A stretch of 64,000 nt of DNA from contig CAJVZD010000020.1 in NCBI GenBank assembly GCA_913019905.1, positions 1 to 64,000 of the forward strand, in the 5' to 3' direction. The DNA is from an uncultured Cellvibrionales bacterium. Lineage in GTDB: Bacteria > Pseudomonadota > Gammaproteobacteria > Pseudomonadales > Dasaniaceae. This document shows positions 51,739-60,503 of the stretch, piece after piece. The position numbers were made by a program, and so were the translations under genes. Within the stretch, counting starts at the first letter, position 1. The number at the start of each line of letters is the position of its first letter. Below the pieces are notes generated by a model. The model made no database searches. It was not told the DNA's origin and was given only the letters and a program-made list of their open reading frames with translations.

Positions 51739-51810
51739 TACGAGGTGTATAGCTACGAGGTGAATTGCTACGAGATGTATTGCCACGAGGTTCACTGCTA
51801 CGGGCTGTAG
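51739..51810. repeat. 15-bp tandem array (about 5 copies)
   Basis: Units TACGAGGTGTATAGC, TACGAGGTGAATTGC, TACGAGATGTATTGC, CACGAGGTTCACTGC and a partial TACGGGCTG stand in line between the NnrU and LysR genes. The period is five codons, and both strands read as pentapeptide-like repeats. Confidence 0.7.
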
Positions 51811-51861
51811 TACCACTGAATTTACAGATAAAAAATGGTTTTGCCCAAATATTTCCCGGGC

Positions 51862-52788
51862 TCAACCTCTTTCAATACGATCGAGTGTTTCTCGACATAT
51901 TTGGACAAAGTACTCTCCTGCAGGCGCTCGCGACCGGCCGCTAAGTTCAACCACTCTAAGGTCAATGCTCGGTTCAAATTCTTCGATTGTTAGCTGAATC
52001 AATTCACCGCGTTCGATTTCATGCGCAAATTGCAGGTAGGGCGCGAGTAGCCAGTTATCGGTTTGCAAGACTATCCTCTGAAGCGCGATGTAATCGCTAC
52101 ACATAACGCTGTTGATCATTGACAATCCAGAGGCGCTATTCTCTATTAAATTATGTAAGGGGTGAGAATGGCTAATGTTAGTCGCACTGACAAGAGAGTA
52201 ACTTGCAATACGCGACAAACTTATTGTGCCGCACCCTACCAGCGGGTGCTCCGGTCTGACCAACGCAACCAATGACAAGGTTTTAATTTTCTCATCTTTG
52301 ATGCCGTCAACATGGGTAAAACTCCCGAGTCCAGTCACGCACATATCCACCTGACGGTTTTTCAACTGAAAGAGTAAATCTTCAGGTTTACCTTCGTTCA
52401 CTGAAATTTGTAACCGCGGATATCGAACGACAAACAACGGTAGTGCCTCTCTCAGTATCAGCTCCTTTGCCCCTCGTCCGACCCCAACCTTGAGTGTACC
52501 CGTCTCTGCATTGTTGTAGAGCTTAGCTTCGCGCTCAATATCCTGCGCATCGTATAACAACTGTTGAGAGCGCTGTTTGATCACTAAACAAAATTCGCTG
52601 GGGGTCATGCCTGACCTGGAGCGGTGAAATAAGGTAACACCTAACTGTTCTTCCAAATTGTGTAGGCTTCGAGTTAAAGCAGGTTGGGTGATATGTAGAA
52701 TTTCAGCGGCGCGGTGGATAGTTTTGTGCTGAACAATAGCATTCAGATGGGTTATTTGTTTTAAAGTGAGCATGTGTCTGTCGGCCAT
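51862..52788 (-). CDS. LysR family transcriptional regulator
   Basis: 308 residues from the ATG at 52788; a TTG at 52824 would add 12. The N-terminal HTH is standard: FNAIVQHK-like TIHRAAEILHITQPALTRSL then HNLEEQLGVTLFHRSRSGM. The effector domain follows (LKVGVGRGAKEL, VNEGKPEDLL). It is divergent from the PhoD-like phosphatase gene across 158 bases, which makes that gene its likely target. The inducer is unknown. Confidence 0.9.
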   Translation of the reverse strand: MADRHMLTLKQITHLNAIVQHKTIHRAAEILHITQPALTRSLHNLEEQLGVTLFHRSRSGMTPSEFCLVIKQRSQQLLYDAQDIEREAKLYNNAETGTLKVGVGRGAKELILREALPLFVVRYPRLQISVNEGKPEDLLFQLKNRQVDMCVTGLGSFTHVDGIKDEKIKTLSLVALVRPEHPLVGCGTISLSRIASYSLVSATNISHSHPLHNLIENSASGLSMINSVMCSDYIALQRIVLQTDNWLLAPYLQFAHEIERGELIQLTIEEFEPSIDLRVVELSGRSRAPAGEYFVQICRETLDRIERG

Positions 52789-52946
52789 TTTCTGAATAAT
52801 CAACAAAGATGGGTGTTCAACCAATATGAATGTATATCAGTGATAACAAAAATGCATCAATAAATAATAACTAGGCATTATTAATTATACGATGTAGCTT
52901 TTATAGTGAGTTGCTACGACGTTATTAGAAAGGCATGCAACGACCA

Positions 52947-54593
52947 ATGAATAAGCTATCGACCCAAACGAAGGTAATCAATCGCCGTAATGTCATAAAA
53001 ATGGGACTCGGAGTTTCGGCCGCTGCTATGGCAGCTTGTTCCGGAGATTATCCCGCTGCAGACAATTGGAACAAGGGGGATTTAGCCCATTTAATACCTA
53101 TGGTGTCCCATTCGGCGCTGGCCATTAAGGCCTCTTTTAACAAAGTGCTCAACACCGCGCCTCTACTAATGGTCAATGGTCAGGCTGTGAAGGGAACTCG
53201 CCAGGATACTCGCGGACGCTTCTGGGCATTTCGCCTCGGCAGCCTTAGCGCCAACACCGTATACACGCTTCAACTAGTCGATCAGTCAGATAATGCCCTG
53301 TGCGCTCCCTGGCCGCTTAAAACGTTTCCGGCCCCCACCGATCAACCGACGCAATTGAAAATGATCACTTATACCTGCGCGGGAGGACCGGACCTTCCCG
53401 TATTGCCCGGTAATCGACACGCATTTAAATCGGTGGCTTATCGGCAAAGAATGTATGACTTGATGCTGGAAAAAAATCCCGACCTAATTATTGCAAATGG
53501 CGACCACATTTATTGGGATTACCGTTCGTGGGTCGATAATCAAGATGGCGATCTCGCAAAGACGGCAATGAAATGGTTTCTTGAAAGCTACGGCAGTTTT
53601 GACAACCAGATCCCCGTGCTTGGCACCGCTAACGAGGCCACCTTGCAGGCAGTTGCAGACGAACAGATAGCACGGCCTTACGGTGTTCGCTTTCGGTCTA
53701 CGCCGGTTTTCTTCGTCACCGATGATCACGACTATTTTGATAACGACGACGCGACCCCGGAGCTGGTCACGTTTCCGCCCAACAGCTTTCATCAAGAGCT
53801 GCGTAACACTTTACAGCAGTTGTACTTCCCTGAATTTATTGTGAATGAAGTCTTGCCTGATAATTTCCCTGGACTAGTACCGACCGAAGACATGCAACTG
53901 TCCACACACTTTGGATCGTTTCAATACGGGGATCTTTTCCGCGGCCTAATCTATGACTGCGGAGGTCTGTTAAGCCTGGGCGATGACGCCCGTTTATTTC
54001 CTGCCGTCGTGGAAGACTGGCTACTCGGAAAAACGCGAGATGAAACCACACGACACATGGCGCATATCCCCTCTCACCCGATGGGCTGGACCGCAGGAAA
54101 GTGGCGTGAATGGTACCCGGATTTACTAACGAGTAGTGGTACGTTACTGGCTGCAGTTACAAGTGATCAACAGGGTGGAAAATATCTCTGGCAGCAAGGT
54201 TGGTGGGAACAGCATCAGCGTATCCTGAACGCACTGTCTGCGCAGAAGAAGCGTACTCCGTTAATGCTATCGGGCGACTTACATGCGCTAGGATCGGCAC
54301 GTATCGAGCGTAGTGACGAACTGGATTTGAGCAAAAATCCCGTTTATACAGTACTTACAGGCCCCGTCGGCGTTGGTGGTCTAGGATGGATTTCCAGTGC
54401 AAGAGGTGTATCTGCGACCATCGCCAAAAAATTGCAATTACAAGAGTTTTTGACGCCCGAGGAGCGCAATGGGTTCACCGTAGTCGATTTCACTCGGCAG
54501 CATGGCACAATAACCCAATTTCGCAGCACCACACCATCCGCTGACCCGGATTATCTCAGCATGGAAATTGCGACATCGTTTCAATTGAGCTAA
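52947..54593 (+). CDS. PhoD-like alkaline phosphatase (Tat-exported)
   Basis: 548 residues from the ATG at 52947; an ATG at 52935 would add 4. The N-terminus has a twin-arginine signal (NRRNVIKMGLGVSAAAMAAC, which also contains a lipobox-like Cys), so the enzyme is exported folded. Metallophosphatase motifs are present: ANGDHIYWDYR, VTDDHDYFDNDD and MLSGDLHALGSAR. PhoD enzymes hydrolyse phosphate mono- and diesters with metal ions. The stop codon directly touches the end of a MITE-like element. Control by the divergent LysR protein is probable. Confidence 0.85.
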   Translation: MNKLSTQTKVINRRNVIKMGLGVSAAAMAACSGDYPAADNWNKGDLAHLIPMVSHSALAIKASFNKVLNTAPLLMVNGQAVKGTRQDTRGRFWAFRLGSLSANTVYTLQLVDQSDNALCAPWPLKTFPAPTDQPTQLKMITYTCAGGPDLPVLPGNRHAFKSVAYRQRMYDLMLEKNPDLIIANGDHIYWDYRSWVDNQDGDLAKTAMKWFLESYGSFDNQIPVLGTANEATLQAVADEQIARPYGVRFRSTPVFFVTDDHDYFDNDDATPELVTFPPNSFHQELRNTLQQLYFPEFIVNEVLPDNFPGLVPTEDMQLSTHFGSFQYGDLFRGLIYDCGGLLSLGDDARLFPAVVEDWLLGKTRDETTRHMAHIPSHPMGWTAGKWREWYPDLLTSSGTLLAAVTSDQQGGKYLWQQGWWEQHQRILNALSAQKKRTPLMLSGDLHALGSARIERSDELDLSKNPVYTVLTGPVGVGGLGWISSARGVSATIAKKLQLQEFLTPEERNGFTVVDFTRQHGTITQFRSTTPSADPDYLSMEIATSFQLS

Positions 54594-54740
54594 TTAGTGC
54601 CTATCCATAAACTAACAAGCTCAGTCATTGCGAGCGTTAGCGCGGCAATCTCATCCAGCATTGGCGAGCGGCTGCGGGAGATTGCCGCGCTTCGCTCGCA
54701 ATGACATCGTTGAAAACACCTATTTCTGGATGGGCACTAA
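54594..54740. repeat. MITE-like palindromic element, copy 2
   Basis: 147 bp between inverted ends TTAGTGCCTATCCATAAACT and TTTCTGGATGGGCACTAA. Inside are TCATTGCGAGCGTTAGCGCG and GCGCTTCGCTCGCAATGA plus CGGCAATCTC/GAGATTGCCG, nearly identical to copy 1. It starts right after the PhoD-like stop and lies between convergent genes. Confidence 0.85.
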
Positions 54741-54840
54741 TTAGTGCCCATCCAGAAATAGTGTGATTGCCAGGAGCGTAGCGACGCGGCATCGAACCGT
54801 TCGCGCAATGGCGAGATTATGCTAGGTATGGATAGGCTCG
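54741..54840. repeat. MITE-like palindromic element, copy 3 (degenerate)
   Basis: It abuts copy 2 and begins with the consensus end TTAGTGCCCATCCAGAAATA. The interior (GCGTAGCGACGCGGCATCGA, TCGCGCAATGGCGAGAT) is related to copy 1 but has lost much of its pairing. The right end (TATGGATAGGCTC) is decayed. Confidence 0.7.
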
Positions 54841-54854
54841 GGCTGAAGCTCTGG

Positions 54855-55637
54855 CTAGTATCGTTCAAAGCTAGCAAACTCTTCATCGCGCAAAGTCAAA
54901 ATCTCGAAACCTGACTCGGTAACCAGAATCGTGTGCTCCCATTGTGCCGATAGGCGTTTGTCTCTGGTGGTAACTGTCCAGCCGTCTTTGTGTTGTTTTA
55001 TGTGCCGGCTACCCTGATTCAGCATCGGTTCTATCGTAAATATCATCCCAGGCTCAAGAGTTAAGCCGGTACCCGCCCGCCCGTAATGCAATACCTGTGG
55101 CTCCTCGTGCATTTTTTGGCCAATACCATGACCGCAAAATTCCCGGACTACGCTGTAGTGGTTAGTTTCTGCATATTGCTGAATCGAAAATCCGATATCA
55201 CCCAGAGTCGACCCGGGCTTTACTTGGCGAATGGCCTCATAGAGCGCTTGCTGCGTGATATCAACCAATCGCTGCGCGTGTTGTGCCACAGGACCCACGC
55301 AGAACATCTTACTGCTATCGCCAATATATCCGCCTTTCTCAACGGTAACATCCACATTGACAATATCACCTTTCTTTAAATACTCAGAGGGCGAAGGCAT
55401 GCCGTGACAAATAACATGATTAGGCGAAGTGTTGACGCTGTAAAGGTAGCCGTATTGTCCTTTACTAGCTGGGCGGGCATTCAGCGTGTTAACAATGTAT
55501 TCTTCGCAGAAGGTGTCGATTTCAGCCGTAGTAATACCCGGTTTAATAATATCGCCAACAGCGCTTAATACTTGCCCTGTCAGTTTCCCCGCAATACGCA
55601 TGGCGTCGATTGCCGGCCGATCCTTGATAACAATCAA
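54855..55637 (-). CDS. map: Methionine aminopeptidase, type I, paired with a ParD-like protein
   Basis: 260 residues with the full type I methionine aminopeptidase set: His78 (NHVICHGMP), metal ligands Asp96, Asp107, His170 (CGHGIG), Glu203 (TIEPML) and Glu234 (QWEHTILVT). It removes the first methionine from new proteins. Its start overlaps the stop of the small ParD-like gene by 4 bases. As the housekeeping Map gene normally lies near rpsB, this is probably a second, regulated copy. A MITE-like element follows its stop. Confidence 0.93.
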   Translation of the reverse strand: MIVIKDRPAIDAMRIAGKLTGQVLSAVGDIIKPGITTAEIDTFCEEYIVNTLNARPASKGQYGYLYSVNTSPNHVICHGMPSPSEYLKKGDIVNVDVTVEKGGYIGDSSKMFCVGPVAQHAQRLVDITQQALYEAIRQVKPGSTLGDIGFSIQQYAETNHYSVVREFCGHGIGQKMHEEPQVLHYGRAGTGLTLEPGMIFTIEPMLNQGSRHIKQHKDGWTVTTRDKRLSAQWEHTILVTESGFEILTLRDEEFASFERY

Positions 55638-55840
55638 CTGGCAAACCTTTTCAAATCGTCTGCTCGGCTTTGTGCTATCAATAACTGGCAGGCTTCGGTG
55701 TAGGTAATTTCGTGATTCGCCTCTATTAACATTCCAATCTTCAGCCAGTGCTCGGCTTGAGCATTGATTGATCGAGTCATAGCTTTACTCGCAATACGCA
55801 ATTCGTGATGCATCGCTTCAGAAATTTTAACAATACCCAT
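55634..55840 (-). CDS. ParD-like family protein (antitoxin-like)
   Basis: 68 residues from the ATG at 55840 (an ATG 3 codons earlier is possible). It begins MGIVKISEAMHHELRIASKA, with an arginine-poor ribbon-helix-helix-like N-terminus and a helical remainder. It resembles the ParD-like family often encoded directly before a second methionine aminopeptidase gene. The 4-base overlap couples it to map. The upstream region holds repeated GTATAT motifs (55843-55862) that could be an operator or promoter. No ParE-type toxin gene is present. Confidence 0.8.
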   Translation of the reverse strand: MGIVKISEAMHHELRIASKAMTRSINAQAEHWLKIGMLIEANHEITYTEACQLLIAQSRADDLKRFAS

Positions 55841-56403
55841 AATATACACTCTATATACGTTCTATCTACAATTCACAGCCAGTATATATCAAATCGAGAG
55901 GAGTAAAATAGGGATGTTTAGCTTTTATGCCTTCGTTTAGTATTTTACGTCGTTGTGGCCCTCAACTGTGCATTTCTCAATCCCCGTAAGCTCTTTTGTC
56001 GCGGAAGTTGAACTCTTCCGTTTTATTGAACGAAAACGCGCTGCACCGGCCGTACCGTCCGTCCTTCGCTAACCTCTTAGTGCAGTATGAGTCTACTTTA
56101 GGGCTATCACCGGGTAGCCGTTAACGTCAGTTTGTCATCGCCACGCGGGAATGGTTCACGATGATTACAGATGCACTATGTCCCTCATCGGTGAGCCCGA
56201 TAGCAAGACTCTTCCAATCGGGATTGAGGTTCGTTAGCCGTAAATTAGCGGTATTTTCGGAAGGGGTGAAATCTCAATGATTCAAGTGATTGATGCAATT
56301 TACGTATCCCAATTAAAGCTTGTGATTTATAAAGAACTTTCAGCGGCCTTATTGACAGCGCACTGCTTTACGCACATTGCTTTCACTGTGTCAGGTGGAC
56401 AAA
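55841..56403. other. Intergenic stretch between the ParD-like gene and the VWA gene
   Basis: About 560 bases with no convincing gene on either strand. The frames that start at 56277 and 56377 run into the VWA gene antisense and have no family features. I see no repeat or hairpin of note. Confidence 0.5.
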
Positions 56404-57852
56404 TTATCGAGCCAAAAACTTCATGGCCTGTTCAATTCCATCGACACTCAGGTGATACATTTTTTCTTCCAGCAAACGATTGATCATTTGAGCCGAATAG
56501 GAGTTTGGCCACTGCGCCTTGTCCACTGGGTTCAGCCAAACAATCTTATTAAATTGATCTTGGATTCGCTGCAACCACACTTGACCAGATTCTTTGTTAA
56601 AGTGTTCTACGCTGCCCCCAGGATCGGCAATTTCTTCTCGCGCCATATTGGCGTCACCAACAAAAATGATTTTATAGTCGCGACCATACTTGTGGATCAA
56701 GTCCATCGTATTCGTTTGTTCGTCCCGACGTCCCTCATTACTGGACCACAGCTGTCCGTATATGAAATTATGAAAATAAAAAGTCTCAAGATGTTTGAAC
56801 TCTGACTTTGCCGCGACAAACAATTGTTTACACAACTCGATATGATCGTCCATCGATCCACCGACATCGAGAAAAAGTAAGACCTTGACATTATTGCGGC
56901 GTTCGGGAACTTCTCTAATATCCAACAAGCCCGCATTGCGCGCTGTACAGCGAATCGTATCTGCCAAATCCAGTTCGAATTCAGCCCCGGTGCGAGCAAA
57001 CTTCCTCAACCGCCGCAATGCCATTTTTAAATTGCGTGTTCCCAGCTCATTGTCGGTATCATAATCTTCAAACTGGCGCAGCAGCCAAACCTTGTTCGCC
57101 GACCGCTGTCCTTCACCTTCAAACTCAGTGCGAATACCCCGTCCCTTCACATTGCCCTCGCCAGCTCCGATGAGGCCATTTTTTCCATCGCCGTTAAGAC
57201 CGTCCTCTCCCACACCCTCTTTTCCGCTCTCTCCAACACCCTCCTTTCCGTTCTCTCCAACCCCCTCCTTTCCGTTCTCTCCAACACCCTCCTTTTCCTT
57301 CTCTCCACTGCCAAGCTCATCTGTGCCTCCTTCTCCCGCGTCGTCGCGTCGCTCTTCAATATTCACTGGAACGCGCTCACCCAAAGAATCTGAGTTGCCC
57401 GGAGATTCAAGCTGATCTGATGAAAAAGCAATCTGAATGTCTGTACCGCCATCTTCACGAGGAGCCAAGGACTGCTCATATGTCGAATTTGAAAGCTCAC
57501 CCTCACTTTCATGGAGGAATTCTTTATAGAAATCATCCAAGAGATCCTGTCGGTGTTGATCTGAATAGTTTGGGAAATGCTGCACAAGAAAATCAGCTAA
57601 CACAGGTAACTGAATAGCCTCGTCGAAAAAAATCGAGTGTCCATTGAGGTCATTCAGAAACGCATCGAAGGCCAGATCGAAACGATCATAATATTTTTCG
57701 TCTTTGACTAGAGTCATGCGGCTTAAAAAATAGAATGCCTGCATATCGATAAAAGCTAAATGGCGATGCATCAAACTTATGCAATCCAACGATTCCCGAA
57801 TTGACACGGGCACGCGAAAGTCTCTTAGATGGCTAAAAAAACTGACTAACAA
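56404..57852 (-). CDS. VWA-domain protein of CoxE type with Gly/Glu octapeptide repeats
   Basis: 482 residues starting at TTG; the N-terminus LVSFFSHLRDFRVPVSIRES lines up with the usual CoxE-like start, so no ATG is missed. The N-terminal part is helical. The middle (about 165-240) is a low-complexity stretch with repeats of the type GKEGVGEN. The C-terminal VWA domain has the metal site DVGGSMDD (Asp-x-Gly-x-Ser; the first Ser is Gly as in many CoxE proteins), and GDANM later. CoxE-type proteins normally partner a MoxR AAA ATPase for metallo-enzyme assembly, but no MoxR gene is in this window. Confidence 0.85.
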   Translation of the reverse strand: MLVSFFSHLRDFRVPVSIRESLDCISLMHRHLAFIDMQAFYFLSRMTLVKDEKYYDRFDLAFDAFLNDLNGHSIFFDEAIQLPVLADFLVQHFPNYSDQHRQDLLDDFYKEFLHESEGELSNSTYEQSLAPREDGGTDIQIAFSSDQLESPGNSDSLGERVPVNIEERRDDAGEGGTDELGSGEKEKEGVGENGKEGVGENGKEGVGESGKEGVGEDGLNGDGKNGLIGAGEGNVKGRGIRTEFEGEGQRSANKVWLLRQFEDYDTDNELGTRNLKMALRRLRKFARTGAEFELDLADTIRCTARNAGLLDIREVPERRNNVKVLLFLDVGGSMDDHIELCKQLFVAAKSEFKHLETFYFHNFIYGQLWSSNEGRRDEQTNTMDLIHKYGRDYKIIFVGDANMAREEIADPGGSVEHFNKESGQVWLQRIQDQFNKIVWLNPVDKAQWPNSYSAQMINRLLEEKMYHLSVDGIEQAMKFLAR

Positions 57853-57861
57853 ATGTTTATA

Positions 57862-57917
57862 CTCAGATCTTTAAGCTTAGATCTTTAAGCTTAGATATTT
57901 AAATTCAGGTCTTTACA
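57862..57917. repeat. 14-bp tandem array (4 copies)
   Basis: Units CTCAGATCTTTAAG, CTTAGATCTTTAAG, CTTAGATATTTAAA and TTCAGGTCTTTACA directly precede the VWA gene start (minus strand), in its 5' region. Confidence 0.65.
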
Positions 57918-58118
57918 CTCAATTCTACAGTCCCTTGCTCCATCACTAACACAACAGAAACACTCAGGAAGAGAAGGCAGATAGTATCTGAGTATAGTCA
58001 GATACAACTGGCGCTGTCTACGCCCCGTGACCGTTACCATGTCACTCATTATAAGACCTGCCAATGTCATTCAAGAAAAATCCATAGCGTTATAATGTGG
58101 CTGTAGGATCGACTCAAT

Positions 58119-60128
58119 TTACTTGAGAACAGAATCCAAAGCTGGCAAGTAGTCTTTGATCTTTATCGGTTTTGTTAATTTTCCGTTCATACCTACATCC
58201 AAACACCGCTGTGTATTTTCCGCTAACACATGAGCTGTGAGCGCAAAAATCGGAACCGCTGTGACGCTGTTTTCCCTCTCCCAAGCTCGAATACGGGTCG
58301 TTGCTTCATAGCCATCCATCACCGGCATCTCACAATCCATCAACACGAGATCGAAGGACTTTCCCTCTCCACAAATGCATTTAAGCGCCTCAGAACCGTC
58401 TGCTGCCAAAACGGGATTAATACCAAGTTTACTGAGTTGCCCCTTTGCAACGAGTTGATTAGTCGGGTTATCTTCCACTAACAAGACCTTGAGGCTTGTG
58501 TAGTCATTGTCCAGATGTAGCGTTGGAGAAACAGTAGGAACAACACTTCCAAGATCCAAACACAAATCAAAAAAGAAAGAACTGCCCTTGCCACTAACGC
58601 TATCAATGTGAATTTCGCTATTCATTGCTTCGACGAGGTTTTTGCAAATAGGCAAGCCCAGGCCAGTACCACCATACTTCCGAGTAGTGGTAATTTCAGC
58701 TTGAGTAAAAGGCAATAGAATGTTGTCAATCTGGTCTGAAGGAATTCCAATGCCAGTATCGGTGACGGATATACGAATTAAGCATTGCCGATCATCGAGA
58801 CTGAGTTTTTGTGCTTTCAACTCAATACTACCTTCGGTAGTAAATTTGATCGCATTGGTCAGTAAATTACTAATGATTTGTTGCAAGCGAGTCACATCAC
58901 CCCGCAGCATTTTTGGTAAATCAGGATCAATGGTTAATATCAAATTGACACTATCATCGTTCGAATTGAAGAAAGTTGTGGCCATTGATTCTAACCAGCG
59001 ATGTATATCAAAATCGATCAATTCTAATTCAATGTCTCCCCCGACGATTTTCGAATAATCCAGAATGTCATTGACCACGGCCATCATAATGTCGCCAGAC
59101 TGAGTTAGCGACTGTAAATAGCTTCGTTGTTGATCGTTTAAGGTCGAGCGGTTCAACAATTCCGCCATCCCCAGAACACCATTCATTGGGGTTCGTATTT
59201 CATGAGACATTGCGGCAAGAAATATTCCCTTCGCAGCATTCGCTATTTCAGCTTTTGTTTTCTCCTCCTCAAGCTCACTTGTTCTTTCCTGAACTCGCAG
59301 TTCAAGCATTGAGCGATATTCATTCAATTCCTCCACGGTACCTTGTAAGGCGGTGTATGGCTTTTTCAAATTCGAATATACGATCGCATTAAAGACCAGC
59401 CAAAAAGAAAACAGCTTAAAAATGTGACCTATAAAATTTTGGAAGCCGACAGCGCTAGTATACAAACTGAAGGCTAGCTCCGCACACATTGTCAACACCG
59501 TGGCAGCGGCAATAATCACCTTCTCTCTCTGACTAATATCCCGGCCATAACTGAACAGAGTGACCAATGACAAACCCAATAAAAGAATGATTAGATATTC
59601 GCTATAGACTTTGAAATCAGAGAGACCTTTACCCTCGACAAAGCCGTCGGGAAATCTCCCGCTAAAGATCATAATACTAAGGACAACGGCAACTCCGCCG
59701 AATCCAATAATCAACCAGTGGTCATTTAACTTTTTTGATACAACAAAGGGCGCTATGAGTAATAACAGAGCCTCAGAATACCGGGATCCAAGCCAAAACT
59801 GTGAGGCCAAATTATTGTTTCCAATCACAAAAAAGTCGACATTCTTTGCCACAAAGGTGTGGATAAAGTCTAAAGAACCAATCCAGAAGTAACCGCAGGC
59901 CAAAATTAACAGATAGTTATTTTGATTAAAGCTCCGTGTTGACCATGCAAATGCGAACAAAATATAGGACATTATAATGGCAAACAATTCAACCAATATA
60001 TGAAATCCGCCATAGCTAAACTGGGCCACCACCACCAAAAGAGCCGTCATAGCCATCGGCACAGTCCAAAGACGCCAGTCCGTCAGCGAATCAAACCATT
60101 TCTCGTTACTACTTGCCGTGACTTGCAT
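58119..60128 (-). CDS. MASE3-type hybrid sensor histidine kinase/response regulator
   Basis: 669 residues from the ATG at 60128; a start at 60203 would add 25. About seven membrane helices at the N-terminus (about 20-250) form a MASE3-type sensor. A coiled coil (about 260-300) precedes the kinase domain: phospho-His in AAMSHEIRTPMNGVLGMAEL, N box NLLTNAIKFT, G boxes DTGIGIP and GGTGLGL. The receiver domain has Asp in LVLMDCEMPVMDGYEA, Thr in ALTAH and Lys in KLTKPIK, all intact. There is no Hpt domain, so phosphate must go on to a separate partner. No regulator gene is directly adjacent. Confidence 0.9.
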   Translation of the reverse strand: MQVTASSNEKWFDSLTDWRLWTVPMAMTALLVVVAQFSYGGFHILVELFAIIMSYILFAFAWSTRSFNQNNYLLILACGYFWIGSLDFIHTFVAKNVDFFVIGNNNLASQFWLGSRYSEALLLLIAPFVVSKKLNDHWLIIGFGGVAVVLSIMIFSGRFPDGFVEGKGLSDFKVYSEYLIILLLGLSLVTLFSYGRDISQREKVIIAAATVLTMCAELAFSLYTSAVGFQNFIGHIFKLFSFWLVFNAIVYSNLKKPYTALQGTVEELNEYRSMLELRVQERTSELEEEKTKAEIANAAKGIFLAAMSHEIRTPMNGVLGMAELLNRSTLNDQQRSYLQSLTQSGDIMMAVVNDILDYSKIVGGDIELELIDFDIHRWLESMATTFFNSNDDSVNLILTIDPDLPKMLRGDVTRLQQIISNLLTNAIKFTTEGSIELKAQKLSLDDRQCLIRISVTDTGIGIPSDQIDNILLPFTQAEITTTRKYGGTGLGLPICKNLVEAMNSEIHIDSVSGKGSSFFFDLCLDLGSVVPTVSPTLHLDNDYTSLKVLLVEDNPTNQLVAKGQLSKLGINPVLAADGSEALKCICGEGKSFDLVLMDCEMPVMDGYEATTRIRAWERENSVTAVPIFALTAHVLAENTQRCLDVGMNGKLTKPIKIKDYLPALDSVLK

Positions 60129-60503
60129 AGTTTCTTTTACTTTTCTTAATTTAAAGTGTGTTTTTATCAACCATATAATTAGCGTTACTGTTGATGTGGA
60201 CAAGCTTCAGCTCAGCGAATGAAGCGAGAATATAGCGGATTTTCTAAAAGTCCTTACCCTCTCTTATTCTTTACCAAGTAACAACAATGCTTAATTCATC
60301 CGGATCCAAAGGTTATATCATTACTCGACAAACAATTCATCTAAACTATTTTTTACCCAAACATTGAAAAATGTTTGGGCTGATATCGCAATAGCAGAGA
60401 AAGCGACGGAATTCCTATAGCATCTTATTACAGCCCTCCATTCTTTTGGGTTCGAATCAATAAAAATCGAAAATGGATATACGCACAAAAAGGTAACCTA
60501 TAC
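60129..60503. other. Divergent intergenic region between the MASE3 kinase and the membrane protein gene
   Basis: 375 bases, AT-rich. It must contain promoters for the kinase (leftward) and the membrane protein (rightward). No clear operator, hairpin or repeat is seen. Confidence 0.45.

Noticed and set aside
51559..51816. Overlapping frames on both strands over the 15-bp array
   Set aside because: Both lack start signals and begin inside the NnrU gene or in the repeat itself; the array opens all frames by its period of 15.
57092..57415. Pro/Ser/Phe-rich plus-strand frame
   Set aside because: It is the antisense shadow of the Gly/Glu repeat region of the VWA gene.
60440..60480. GGGTTCGAATC-like sequence resembling a tRNA T-arm
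   Set aside because: No matching arms, anticodon stem or acceptor stem can be drawn around it.
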